64,000 bases of DNA from Nisaea acidiphila. Its GTDB lineage: Bacteria > Pseudomonadota > Alphaproteobacteria > Thalassobaculales > Thalassobaculaceae. Below, piece after piece: positions 45,597 to 54,258 of the stretch. The translations under genes and the position numbers were made by a program. The stretch is taken from positions 3,776,501 through 3,840,500 of the forward strand of contig NZ_CP102480.1 of NCBI RefSeq assembly GCF_024662015.1. The letters run 5' to 3'. The notes below the pieces were generated by a model. That model saw only the letters and a program-made list of their open reading frames with translations, had not been told where the DNA came from and made no database searches. The first letter of the stretch is position 1, and the number at the start of each line of letters is the position of its first letter.

Positions 45597-46460
45597 ATGG
45601 CGAGTTCGGTTCAGGAGAGGCTTTACGGCCATAACAGTGCAGCCGCCGCGGACGTGGTGGCGCCGATGACCTTCATCGTGCCGCAGGACGAGAAGCCGGT
45701 GATCTACAGCGCGGCCTATACCGGCAAAATACCGGAGTTCGGGTTCGCGACCGAAGAGAAGCATGTGCTGGTGGCGGACATGCGGTCCACCGCGGGTAGC
45801 TTCAGTCTCGACAGCGAAGGCTTCGCGCTTCGCGCCGCGCCGACCGGTGTCCAGGATCTCTATGACGACGGCGAGGTGGAAAGTGTCTATTTCGCGGAGA
45901 TCCGTTCCCTGCTGAAGACTGAATTCGGCGCCAGCGAAGTGGCGATCTTCGATGCCACGCGCCGTTCGGACGGGGGAGAAGGCGCGCGGAATAAGGACGG
46001 CAACAGGGGCGCCGCCACCCGGATCCATGTCGACTATACAGCCAGGAGCGGGCCGCAGCGCGCACGCGACGTGTTCGGCGCCGAGGAATTCGAGCGCCTG
46101 CTCGCCTCCGGCAAGCGGATCGTGCAGGTCAATGTCTGGCGACCGGTCAAGGGCCCGGTGCAGCGCTCGCCGCTCGCGCTTGCTGACGCGGCGAGCATCC
46201 GCCCGGAACACCTCGTCGCTACCGATCAGGTGTTCCCCGACCGGGTTGGCGAGATCTATCACCTTGCCCATGACGCTGAGCAGCGCTGGTACTACGTGCC
46301 GGAAATGACCCGGGACGAAGTGCTGCTGATCAAAGGCTGGGACAGCCTTGAGGACGGCCGTGCGCAATACACGCCGCACAGCGCCTTCCAGCTTCCGACG
46401 CAGACCGGCGATACGCCCGCGCGCGAAAGCATCGAGGTCCGCACCTATGTCGTGATCTGA
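45597..46460 (+). CDS. CmcJ/NvfI-family oxidoreductase
   Basis: A 287-residue protein matching the CmcJ/NvfI family, best known from cephamycin biosynthesis (CmcJ, with CmcI, introduces the 7-alpha-methoxy group) and fungal meroterpenoid pathways (NvfI). The conserved core is visible: HVDYTARSGPQRARD with a likely metal histidine and aspartate, VNVWRPVKGPVQRSPLAL, RWYYVPEMTRDEVLLIKGWDS and a C-terminal RESIEVRTYVV. Bacterial members outside antibiotic clusters are mostly uncharacterised. A GAGGAG ribosome site precedes ATG 45597. It converges with a TauD-type gene only 22 bases away, pairing two iron-oxygenase-like genes. Confidence 0.85.
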   Translation: MASSVQERLYGHNSAAAADVVAPMTFIVPQDEKPVIYSAAYTGKIPEFGFATEEKHVLVADMRSTAGSFSLDSEGFALRAAPTGVQDLYDDGEVESVYFAEIRSLLKTEFGASEVAIFDATRRSDGGEGARNKDGNRGAATRIHVDYTARSGPQRARDVFGAEEFERLLASGKRIVQVNVWRPVKGPVQRSPLALADAASIRPEHLVATDQVFPDRVGEIYHLAHDAEQRWYYVPEMTRDEVLLIKGWDSLEDGRAQYTPHSAFQLPTQTGDTPARESIEVRTYVVI

Positions 46461-46482
46461 TCCAAAGACCCGGAGCGCTCCG

Positions 46483-47331
46483 CTATTGCGGCGGGGCGCC
46501 CTCGAAGGTCGTCCGGTAGAGCAGGCGCCGGTGGCCGTCGTAGTCATTGGTCGCGTAATGCAGCGTCGTCCGGTTGTCCCAGACAACGACGTCGCCCGCC
46601 TGCCAGCGGTGCCGGCAGGAGAAGTCGGGCCGTGTGCAATGCCGGTAGATTGCCTGCAGCAGAGGTTCGCTTTCCGCTTCGGTCATGCCGTCGAAACGCG
46701 TCGTGTAGATCGGATTGAGAAAGAGCGCCCTTACGCCAGTAATCGGCTCTGTGATGACGGCCGGGTGGAAGGTCTCCCGGTCCGCTTCGGGATCGCCTCG
46801 TGTCATGCGGATCGAGGCTCCGGAGCGGGTGTTCTCTGGCGGTGCGAACTTCACGCCGTACGGTTTGCCGACATGCACCGCCCGGCGCCCGTCGACAATC
46901 TTCTTCAGATCCGCTGGAAGCGAGGCATAGGCCGCCGTCTGGCTTGCCCAGACCGTATCGCCGCCGACCTCGGGAACTTCGACGGCGTTGAGGACAGAGC
47001 CGGCGGGTGGGTTGGCCAGGAAGCTGAAATCCGAATGCCATTCCCCGCCGAAGACGCCACCGGACCGCTCGTCGGCTTCCTTCAGTACGGCGATGGTCTC
47101 GGGATCGTCTGCCACCGGATGGACATAGGGCAGGCGCATCGGTGGGCCGAAGACCAGATTCAACGCTTTCTGGCCCGCGCGGTCGAGATGCTGGCCGCGC
47201 AACACGAGAACCTGATGCTCCGCCAGGGAACGGCGCAGGATGTCCGCGTCGCTGGCCGAGATGTCGGCGCCGAGCTTCAGGCCATCGACTTCCGCGCCAA
47301 TGTAGCCGGTCAGTTTCCTGATTTGAGGCAT
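46483..47331 (-). CDS. TauD/TfdA-family Fe(II)/2-oxoglutarate dioxygenase
   Basis: A 282-residue oxygenase. The iron-binding HxD is in GEWHSDFSF, the distal histidine in TTLHYAT and the 2-oxoglutarate arginine in HRRLLYRTTF. Members oxidise taurine, phenoxyacetates, carnitine-type betaines and similar small acids. I chose ATG 47331 (MPQIRKL), because the family core begins there; the frame extension to 47400 is rejected. It is followed on the other strand by the CmcJ-type gene and preceded on its own strand by the DUF1028 gene. Confidence 0.9.
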   Translation of the reverse strand: MPQIRKLTGYIGAEVDGLKLGADISASDADILRRSLAEHQVLVLRGQHLDRAGQKALNLVFGPPMRLPYVHPVADDPETIAVLKEADERSGGVFGGEWHSDFSFLANPPAGSVLNAVEVPEVGGDTVWASQTAAYASLPADLKKIVDGRRAVHVGKPYGVKFAPPENTRSGASIRMTRGDPEADRETFHPAVITEPITGVRALFLNPIYTTRFDGMTEAESEPLLQAIYRHCTRPDFSCRHRWQAGDVVVWDNRTTLHYATNDYDGHRRLLYRTTFEGAPPQ

Positions 47332-47427
47332 GTGACTCCGTCGGGCTGGATGCGCCATGCGCGATCGGCACACTATGGCGCCGGCCAGCCGCTCGGACAA
47401 ACGCTGCGGATCAATTCCGCCGGACGT

Positions 47428-48099
47428 TTACTTCTTGCCTTCTACTTCGGCGGAAGAGGGGGCGCTGTCCGGATCGATGGCCCTGATCCGGTAGGCGGAG
47501 GCCTTCGGCGCCCAGTCTTCCCAGAGCTTTGCCAGATCGGTAAGCGGGTCGGTCGAATAGTCGACCCGGAGGTCGGCGTCCATCAGCCCTTCGCTGCCCA
47601 GTACCTTGAGGGCTGCGGATTGCAGTGGCTCCTTTTCGCTTCCAGCCGCCTCGCCGGCTTTCATGCCTGCCTGCAGGCGCTCTTCGAGCGAGCCGGATGT
47701 CTTTTCGAATGCCCGGACCATTTCCGGCAGCACTTTGGCAGTGCCGAGGAAATTGCCGAGGGCGAGGCTGTTCGCACCGCTCTCGCCGCCGCAATGGGCG
47801 AGGCAGGAGGCGCCGGTATGGTGCAGCGGTATGCCTTCGAAGGGCAGCACGCCGAGCTGGCGCCAGTGCGGGGCGGTCGCGGCATCGCGCATGGCGTCGA
47901 GCGTCTGCCCGGCGTCATGGGTGCGGCGCCAGGCCGCGATACCGAAGCTGTGCAAGCGCGGATCGGTCCGCGCTTGGGAGAAGACGACACAGCCTTCGGT
48001 CACCGCCCCGACCCTGGCACCGACACAGACGGACGAGGTCGCGACGGCAAAGCCGATGCGTCCGGTCTCGAGGCAACGTCCCGCGAGCGAAAACGTCAT
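47428..48099 (-). CDS. DUF1028 family protein, first copy
   Basis: A 223-residue DUF1028 protein, a family with an Ntn-hydrolase-like fold and no established reaction. It begins MTFSLAGRCLETGRIGFAVATSS and contains the family segments VVFSQARTDPRLHSFG and HHTGASCLAHCGG; a second copy is at 54259-55020. ATG 48099 overlaps the stop of the carbamoyl-hydrolase gene by four bases, so the pair is translationally coupled. That coupling suggests it acts on the same amide-type substrate, which is inference. Confidence 0.85.
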   Translation of the reverse strand: MTFSLAGRCLETGRIGFAVATSSVCVGARVGAVTEGCVVFSQARTDPRLHSFGIAAWRRTHDAGQTLDAMRDAATAPHWRQLGVLPFEGIPLHHTGASCLAHCGGESGANSLALGNFLGTAKVLPEMVRAFEKTSGSLEERLQAGMKAGEAAGSEKEPLQSAALKVLGSEGLMDADLRVDYSTDPLTDLAKLWEDWAPKASAYRIRAIDPDSAPSSAEVEGKK

Positions 48100-49031
48100 G
48101 ACGCCACCTCGATGCCTGTCTGTGCGGTAATGGGGCCGTAATGTTCGATCCGGCGATGCCGGGCGAAATCGAAGACCGAGCACCGGATATAGGCGCCGAG
48201 CTCGAGATCGCAATTATGTGTGATCACTTCGTCCTCCTCGGAGACGGCACGCACGGCGACCTCTCCGGTCGGCGCGACGATGGCGGACCCGCCGATCATG
48301 GCGAAACCGTCTTCCGGTCCGCATTTCGCCGCCGCCATCACCCAGGCCGCGTTCTGGTAGGCGGCCGACTCGATGCTGAGCCGGTGATGGAACTCGCGCA
48401 GATGGGCCGGTTCCGGATGATGGATGTTCCGGGTGGGTGTATTGTATCCGAGCATGAAGACTTCGGCGCCTTTCAGCGCCATGACGCGAAAGGTCTCGGG
48501 CCAGCGCCGGTCGTTGCAGATGCACATGCCGAAGCGGCCGGACGGGGTCTCGAAAGTCGGGAAGCCGAGATCGCCGACTTCGAAGTAGCGCTTCTCCAGA
48601 TGCTCGAACTCCCGGTCGCCGATCGGATCCTTGGTGCCGGGCAGGTGGATCTTGCGGTACTTGCCGAGCACGCTGCCGTCCGGGCCGACGAGAACACTTG
48701 TGTTGAAGCGCCGCATCGTGCCGCCCATTTCGATTTTCTCGGCATAACCGAGATAGAAGCCGACGCCGAGATCCTTCGCCGCCTCGAAGAGCGGCGCCAT
48801 GGCCGGTGACGGCAGGCCTTCCTCGAAGAAGACGTCATATTCCGCGGGAGTATCGTAAATGTAGCGCGGGAAGAAGGTGGTGAGGGCGAGTTCCGGGAAG
48901 GTGACCCAGCGGGCGCCGCGGCCGTGAGCCTCTCGAAGCATCTCGATCAGTCGCGCGACGACCTGCGCCTTCGTGTCGTTGAGGTGAACCGGGCCCATCT
49001 GGGCGACGGCGAACACTTCCTTCCGGCTCAT
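48096..49031 (-). CDS. Nitrilase-superfamily amidohydrolase, N-carbamoyl-D-amino-acid-hydrolase-like
   Basis: A 311-residue enzyme with the full nitrilase catalytic set: E47 (FPELAL), K127 (YRKIHLPG) and C172 (MCICNDRRWPE). These numbers and the CNDRRWPE motif coincide with Agrobacterium D-carbamoylase, which hydrolyses N-carbamoyl-D-amino acids to amino acid, CO2 and ammonia. A related amide or N-carbamoyl substrate is therefore likely. ATG 49031 has GGGAGG six bases upstream; ATG 49049 would add six residues. It is coupled to a DUF1028 gene and divergent from a LysR gene. Confidence 0.88.
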   Translation of the reverse strand: MSRKEVFAVAQMGPVHLNDTKAQVVARLIEMLREAHGRGARWVTFPELALTTFFPRYIYDTPAEYDVFFEEGLPSPAMAPLFEAAKDLGVGFYLGYAEKIEMGGTMRRFNTSVLVGPDGSVLGKYRKIHLPGTKDPIGDREFEHLEKRYFEVGDLGFPTFETPSGRFGMCICNDRRWPETFRVMALKGAEVFMLGYNTPTRNIHHPEPAHLREFHHRLSIESAAYQNAAWVMAAAKCGPEDGFAMIGGSAIVAPTGEVAVRAVSEEDEVITHNCDLELGAYIRCSVFDFARHRRIEHYGPITAQTGIEVAS

Positions 49032-49133
49032 GCGGGGCCTCCCACTCATCGTTGCCCCTATAGAGCTAGACAGCAGGGATATCACCGTGAAATAAAATAA
49101 GGCGGCAATTAAATAAGGTAAGGTTATTAAAAA

Positions 49134-50042
49134 GTGATCAATGCCCGCCAGCTTGAAGTGCTCTGTACGGTCATCGAGGTCGGTACCACCGCCCGGGCCG
49201 CTGAGCTGCTGAACGTAAGCCAGCCGGCGGTCAGCAACATGATCCGCCATACCGAGGATTTGATCGGTTTCCCGCTCTTCGTGCGGGAGCGCGGGCGTCT
49301 GATCCCGACGCGGGAAGCCCAGCACATAGCGCAGGAAGCGCAATATCTCTTCATGCAGCAAAAGCGTGTGGACGATATCATCAGCGAGCTTCGCGGCGGC
49401 ACCATTGGCCGTCTAAACCTGATTGCCACGCCGTCGCTGGGGCACGGCATTCTGCCGCGGGTGATCGCGGAGTTCGTGAAGAACAAACCGAAGCTCAAGC
49501 TCTCCGTCGAGTTCGGCAGTATCGACGAGATCAACGAGCACCTCGTGAGCGGTCGTGCCGATCTGGCCTTTTCCATCACCCAGCCGCGGCACTCGGTACT
49601 GACAGTCCGCCCGGTGGCGGAGGGGCGGATGATGTGCGTCTGCCCCAAGGATCACGAACTCGCCTATTCGGAGCGGGTGAACGTGACGGATCTCAATCAC
49701 GTCAAGCACATCTCTTATGCGGCCGGGACGCCGCTCGGGCAGCTGATCGACCCGGTTTTCTCCAAGCAGGGTCTCGAGCGACGCTATTTCTGCGAGGTTC
49801 GCCATACCGCGACAGCGCTGGAAATGGCGCTGAACGGGCTGGGTGTCACATTGGTGGACAGTTTCGCGCTGGTCGGGCGGGATCTGACCACGTTGGCTAT
49901 CCGCCCGACCAGCCCGACGCTGCGGCTGAATCTCTTCAGTATCACCTGCAATCTTTTCCCTACCTCGAACGTTGCGCTGCAGTTCCAGAGTTTCTTCGGC
50001 GAATACCTGAAGCAGCATGATCCGGCGCATACCGAGGTCTGA
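49134..50042 (+). CDS. LysR-family transcriptional regulator
   Basis: A 302-residue LysR protein with GTG start. The HTH is in ARAAELLNVSQPAVSNMIRHTE (about 21-42), followed by an effector domain. It is divergent from the carbamoyl-hydrolase gene and lies upstream of the ABC importer operon, with a perfect 15-base palindrome just after its stop. It is well placed to control both the hydrolase and the importer. Confidence 0.9.
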   Translation: MINARQLEVLCTVIEVGTTARAAELLNVSQPAVSNMIRHTEDLIGFPLFVRERGRLIPTREAQHIAQEAQYLFMQQKRVDDIISELRGGTIGRLNLIATPSLGHGILPRVIAEFVKNKPKLKLSVEFGSIDEINEHLVSGRADLAFSITQPRHSVLTVRPVAEGRMMCVCPKDHELAYSERVNVTDLNHVKHISYAAGTPLGQLIDPVFSKQGLERRYFCEVRHTATALEMALNGLGVTLVDSFALVGRDLTTLAIRPTSPTLRLNLFSITCNLFPTSNVALQFQSFFGEYLKQHDPAHTEV

Positions 50043-50046
50043 CAAA

Positions 50047-50061
50047 TAATTTGAAATTATA
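50047..50061. promoter_or_regulatory. Perfect palindrome, candidate LysR operator of the importer operon
   Basis: ATAATTTGAAATTAT is a perfect palindrome around a central G, in an A/T-rich stretch 111 bases before the importer ATPase start and five bases after the LysR stop. Confidence 0.45.
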
Positions 50062-50171
50062 CATGCGATGCGATTTTTAATTTCTAGGTTTTAGAAGAGG
50101 CGTGATCTGCTGGCGGACCAGTGAGGCCGGATCGGCTCCGGCTGCAGATTTTGACGGGACGCCTTTACTCG

Positions 50172-51245
50172 ATGAGCCAACCCATCCTCTCGATCCGCAA
50201 CTCGGTCAAGCGCTATGGCCCCGTTCACGCGTTGGATCACGTCGATCTCGACGTTGCCGAGGGTGAGTTTCTAACTCTTCTTGGTCCATCGGGTTCCGGA
50301 AAGACGACACTTCTGACCGCGATTGCCGGATTTACCGATCTGACCGAGGGATCGGTGTCTCTGCGCGGCCGCGACATTACGAAGGAGCCGCCGGAGCATC
50401 GTGATTTCGGTATGGTGTTCCAGGGCTATGCGCTCTTCCCGACCATGACCGTGCGGCAGAATGTCGGCTTTCCCCTGAAGGTCCGCAAACGGCCGGCCTC
50501 CGAGATCAAACAGCGGGTCGAGGAATGTCTCGATCTGGTGCAGATGGGTGCCTACGCCGACCGCATGCCGAGCCAGCTTTCCGGCGGTCAGCAGCAGCGC
50601 GTTGCGCTCGCCCGCGCGCTTTCCTTCAAGCCGCAGGTGCTGTTGCTGGACGAGCCGCTCTCGGCGCTCGACAAGAAGCTCCGCGCCGATCTGCAATGGG
50701 AATTGAAGGCGCTGCACGACCAGCTCGGCGTCACCTTCATCTACGTGACGCACGATCAGGACGAGGCACTTTCCATGTCCGACCGGATCGTGATCCTGAA
50801 GGACGGCAAGATCCAGCAATCCGGTATCCCGGGCACGCTCTACAACAAGCCGCGCACCCGGTTCGTCGCCGACTTCCTCGGCAAGTCGAACTTCCTCGAT
50901 GTCTCGATCAAGGGCCGGTCGGGCGATCATCTCGAATGCGTCGCCGGCGACGCCTCCTTCCCGGTGGACGCGTCGAGCCACGGCGAGGTCGCGGGCGACA
51001 GAGCGGAGGTCGCACTGCGTCCCGAACGCATCCGTCTTGGCGCCGCCGGCTCCGAATTCCTGACCGGTACCGTCAAGCAGGTCAGCTATCTCGGCGAACG
51101 CTGCCAGGTGCTGCTTATCCACAAGGTCCTGGGCCAGATCCTGGTCTCCTGCCCGACCTGGAAAGCCGGTATCGATCCCGCGCCCGGCCTTGAGGTCGGC
51201 TTCGGCTGGGACCCGGATGCCTGTGTCATTCTCGAGGCCGAGTGA
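50172..51245 (+). CDS. ABC transporter ATP-binding protein, PotA-like
   Basis: A 357-residue ATPase of the polyamine/opine/iron ABC group. Walker A is GPSGSGKTT at 38-46, signature LSGGQ at 136-140, Walker B LLLDEP at 157-162, and the C-terminal TOBE-like domain spans about 235-357. ATG 50172 is chosen over 50121, which would add an unrelated leader. It begins a four-gene importer operon (ATPase, binding protein, two permeases). Confidence 0.93.
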   Translation: MSQPILSIRNSVKRYGPVHALDHVDLDVAEGEFLTLLGPSGSGKTTLLTAIAGFTDLTEGSVSLRGRDITKEPPEHRDFGMVFQGYALFPTMTVRQNVGFPLKVRKRPASEIKQRVEECLDLVQMGAYADRMPSQLSGGQQQRVALARALSFKPQVLLLDEPLSALDKKLRADLQWELKALHDQLGVTFIYVTHDQDEALSMSDRIVILKDGKIQQSGIPGTLYNKPRTRFVADFLGKSNFLDVSIKGRSGDHLECVAGDASFPVDASSHGEVAGDRAEVALRPERIRLGAAGSEFLTGTVKQVSYLGERCQVLLIHKVLGQILVSCPTWKAGIDPAPGLEVGFGWDPDACVILEAE

Positions 51246-51297
51246 GCGTGCCTCGCAAGAGCAAGAAGACTGAACATTCAGCAACAAGGAGCATGCA

Positions 51298-52431
51298 ATG
51301 ACCGAAACAACCGATTTCGAAGCCAAGGCGGACATCGCGGATATCGCGGTCGAACGCTACAAGCAGGGTCTTCTGACCCGCCGCGGCTTCATCGCCGCCA
51401 TGGGCGCCCTCGGCATCCTGCCGGCGCTCGGCACCAAGGCGATGGCGAACACCAAGGAAATCATCGTCGTGAACTGGGGTGGCCAGGCCAAGGACATCCT
51501 CCAGGAAGTCATGTGCGACACTTACACCAAGGAGACCGGCATCAAGGTGACCGTCGACGGCTCCGGCCCGTCAGCGGGCAAGATCCGGGCGATGGTCGAG
51601 AGCGGCGCGGTGGTCTGGGACCTCTGCGACAGCGGTGCCGGCTCCTCCCTGATCCTGGAGAAGGCGGGCGTCACCCAGCCGATCGACTACTCCATCGTCG
51701 ACAAGTCCAAAGTGCTCGACGGCGCGGTCTACAACAACGGCGTCGGCAACTACGTCTATTCCTACGTGCTCGCCTCCAATCCGAAACTGCTCGGCGGCAA
51801 CAGCCCGAAGAGCTGGGAAGATGTCTGGAACGTCAAGGATTTCCCGGGCATGCGCACGTTCCGCAAGTCGGTTCGCGGCATGCTGGAAAGCGCGACTATG
51901 TCCATGGGCGTGGCGCCGAAGGACGTCTACGAGGCGCTCGGCACCGATGACGGCATCAAGGCCGCGATCGACCGTTTCCGCCAGCTCCGCGAGAACATCA
52001 TCGTCTGGGGCTCCGGCAGCGAGAGCCAGAACCTGTTCCTGCAGGAAGAAGTCGCGATCGGCAACATCTGGTCGACCCGCGCGCATCTGCTGAAGGACCA
52101 GATGGAAGAGGGTGCCTTCACCGTCACCTTCAACGGCGGTGTCGTGGCCCCGGGCATCTGGGTGGTGCCGAAGGACAACCCGGTCGGCACGGAAGAGGTG
52201 ATGAAGTTCATCGCCCACGCGCAGACGCCGGAACTGCAGGTGAAATGGCTCGAAGCGATCGGCTGTGGCCCGGCCAACCCGGCCGCCGCTCCGCTCGTGC
52301 CGGCGGAAATGCAAAAATGGAACCCGTCCAGCCCGGAAAATCTGGCGACGCAGATCATGTACAACGACACCTGGTACGCGAAGAACCAGATCGCCGCTGA
52401 AGAGCTCTACGTGGACGCGCTGATCAACTGA
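51298..52431 (+). CDS. PotD-like substrate-binding protein with Tat signal
   Basis: A 377-residue periplasmic binding protein of the spermidine/putrescine family. The N-terminus carries a twin-arginine motif, LLTRRGFIAAMGALG (RR at 28-29), preceded by an unusually long charged leader, with cleavage likely after AMA (residue 50). The mature start KEIIVVNWGGQAKDIL is typical of this group. Tat export implies folding in the cytoplasm before export. AAGGAG precedes ATG 51298. The next gene is separated by a strong hairpin. Confidence 0.9.
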   Translation: MTETTDFEAKADIADIAVERYKQGLLTRRGFIAAMGALGILPALGTKAMANTKEIIVVNWGGQAKDILQEVMCDTYTKETGIKVTVDGSGPSAGKIRAMVESGAVVWDLCDSGAGSSLILEKAGVTQPIDYSIVDKSKVLDGAVYNNGVGNYVYSYVLASNPKLLGGNSPKSWEDVWNVKDFPGMRTFRKSVRGMLESATMSMGVAPKDVYEALGTDDGIKAAIDRFRQLRENIIVWGSGSESQNLFLQEEVAIGNIWSTRAHLLKDQMEEGAFTVTFNGGVVAPGIWVVPKDNPVGTEEVMKFIAHAQTPELQVKWLEAIGCGPANPAAAPLVPAEMQKWNPSSPENLATQIMYNDTWYAKNQIAAEELYVDALIN

Positions 52432-52444
52432 TTGGGCGTCAAGT

Positions 52445-52477
52445 GCGGGACGGCAGACCCCCTCGCTGCCGTCCCGC
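52445..52477 (+). other. Intercistronic hairpin after the binding-protein gene
   Basis: GCGGGACGGCAG (52445-52456) pairs perfectly with CTGCCGTCCCGC (52466-52477) around a nine-base loop. There is no T-run, so it more likely protects the upstream mRNA and lowers permease expression than fully terminates. Confidence 0.6.
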
Positions 52478-52507
52478 CCCACCATTTTCTCCGCGACCGG
52501 AAACGAT

Positions 52508-53350
52508 ATGCCCCGTCTGACCGACAAGGCCCGCTACTGGATGCTGGTGCTGCCCGCGCTGGCTATCATGATCGTCTTCTACATTCTTCCAGTGCTCGGC
52601 ATCTGGGAGATTTCCGTCACCGAGCCCGATCTCGGCTTCGGCAATTACGTGAAGATGACGGAATCGAACGCGGTCAAGACCAGCTTTATCCTGACTTTCC
52701 GTGTTGCGGCGATCACGACGGTCGGCTGCCTTCTGCTTGGCTATATCGTCGCCTATACGATTTCCAATTTCGCCAGCCGCGTGACCCCGCTGATGGTCGC
52801 GCTCGTGCTGCTGCCATTCTGGGTCTCGGTGCTGATCCGCTCCTTCAGCTGGATCGTGCTGCTCGGCCGCTCCGGTCTCGTGAATGACACGTTGCGCGAT
52901 CTTGAGCTGATCACCCGCCCGCTCCGCCTGATGCATAACGAGTTCGGCGTGCTGGTGTCGATGATCCATGTGATGCTGCCCTTCGCCGTACTGCCGATGC
53001 TCGCCAACATGCGCGGCATCTCGCCGTCCTATACGGACGCGGCGCGCGGGCTCGGCGCCAGCGAGTGGACCGCCTTCCGCTCGGTCTATTTCCCGCAGAC
53101 CCTGCCCGGTGTCTTCTCCGGCGCGCTGCTGGTCTTCGTTCTCTCGCTCGGTTTCTTCGTCACCCCGGCGCTGCTCGGCGGCGGCCGTGTGCTGATGATC
53201 TCGGAATACATCACCTACCAGATCCAGGAATTCCTCGCCTGGGGCCTCGGCTCCGCGCTTTCGGTCGCCCTGCTGGTCGCGACCGCGCTGGTCCTTTTGG
53301 TGGCGGCGCGTTTCATGAACCTCAAATCCGCGCTGCTGGACCGTCACTGA
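52508..53350 (+). CDS. ABC transporter permease, PotB-like
   Basis: A 280-residue inner-membrane permease with about six hydrophobic segments and the EAA loop SYTDAARGLGASEWTAFRSV (about 177-196), which docks on the ATPase. It follows the binding-protein gene after the hairpin; the ribosome site is weak, which fits lower expression than the binding protein. Its stop overlaps the next start by one base. Confidence 0.93.
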   Translation: MPRLTDKARYWMLVLPALAIMIVFYILPVLGIWEISVTEPDLGFGNYVKMTESNAVKTSFILTFRVAAITTVGCLLLGYIVAYTISNFASRVTPLMVALVLLPFWVSVLIRSFSWIVLLGRSGLVNDTLRDLELITRPLRLMHNEFGVLVSMIHVMLPFAVLPMLANMRGISPSYTDAARGLGASEWTAFRSVYFPQTLPGVFSGALLVFVLSLGFFVTPALLGGGRVLMISEYITYQIQEFLAWGLGSALSVALLVATALVLLVAARFMNLKSALLDRH

Positions 53351-54129
53351 TGAAGATCTCCGCCTTCCGCATCTTCTTCAATACCGGGGCCTGGCTCGTC
53401 CTCGCCTTCCTGGTGCTGCCGCTGCTCGTGGTCGTTCCGGTCTCGCTGACCGACACCAGCTATATCGGGATGCCGAAAGAGCACCTCTCGCTGCAGCATT
53501 ACGAATCCTATTTCACCTCTCCGGAATGGCTGCACGCGACCTGGACCAGTATCTGGGTCGGGCTTGCCGTCGCCGCCGCCGCGACCGTGCTCGGCACCGC
53601 CTTTTCGATCGGCTGCTGGTTCATTTCCAGCCGCGCCGCGACCATCGCGCGCTGGGTGCTGATCACGCCGATCCTCGTGCCGCCGGTTGTGCAGTCGCTC
53701 GGCTTCTACCGCTTCTGGGTGAAGTTGGACCTGATCGATACCTATTTCGGGGTCATCCTGGCGCATACCCTGCTGGCGCTGCCCTATGTCTCGATCTCCG
53801 TCTTCGCTGCGCTCGCGAATCTCGATCCGCGCATTCCGCAGGCCGCCCGCAGCCTCGGCGCGTCGGTCTGGCAGACGGTGGTCGAGGTCATCGTGCCGGC
53901 GGTCCGTCCCGGCATGCTGACGGGCGCGGTCTTCGCCTTCATCGTCAGCTTTGACGAGATTGTCGGCGTGCTGTTCCTCACCGTGCGGCGCGTCAACACA
54001 CTGCCGAAGGTTATCTGGGAAGGTATCCAGGAAAATATCGACCCGACGATCGCCTCAGTCTCGACCTTCCTGGTCATAATTTCGCTCGTCGCGACCGCAA
54101 TCGTCGCACTGCGCCGAAAAACCGCATGA
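53350..54129 (+). CDS. ABC transporter permease, PotC-like
   Basis: The partner permease (259 residues), with about six membrane segments and the EAA loop QAARSLGASVWQTVVEV. TGATG couples it to the preceding permease. With the ATPase and Tat-exported binding protein the importer is complete. A cationic amine or amino-acid-like cargo is the family expectation. Confidence 0.93.
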   Translation: MKISAFRIFFNTGAWLVLAFLVLPLLVVVPVSLTDTSYIGMPKEHLSLQHYESYFTSPEWLHATWTSIWVGLAVAAAATVLGTAFSIGCWFISSRAATIARWVLITPILVPPVVQSLGFYRFWVKLDLIDTYFGVILAHTLLALPYVSISVFAALANLDPRIPQAARSLGASVWQTVVEVIVPAVRPGMLTGAVFAFIVSFDEIVGVLFLTVRRVNTLPKVIWEGIQENIDPTIASVSTFLVIISLVATAIVALRRKTA

Positions 54130-54258
54130 CGGGCATCGATCCGTGTTAGGTCGGCCGCAATCAATGCTTCCCGGGCTGGATCCGCAGCGCATCAAGAGTG
54201 CGCCGGGGCATGCTCTCGTCGCCGGCGGGACCGGTCCGGAAGGAAACTGGGGGGATAC

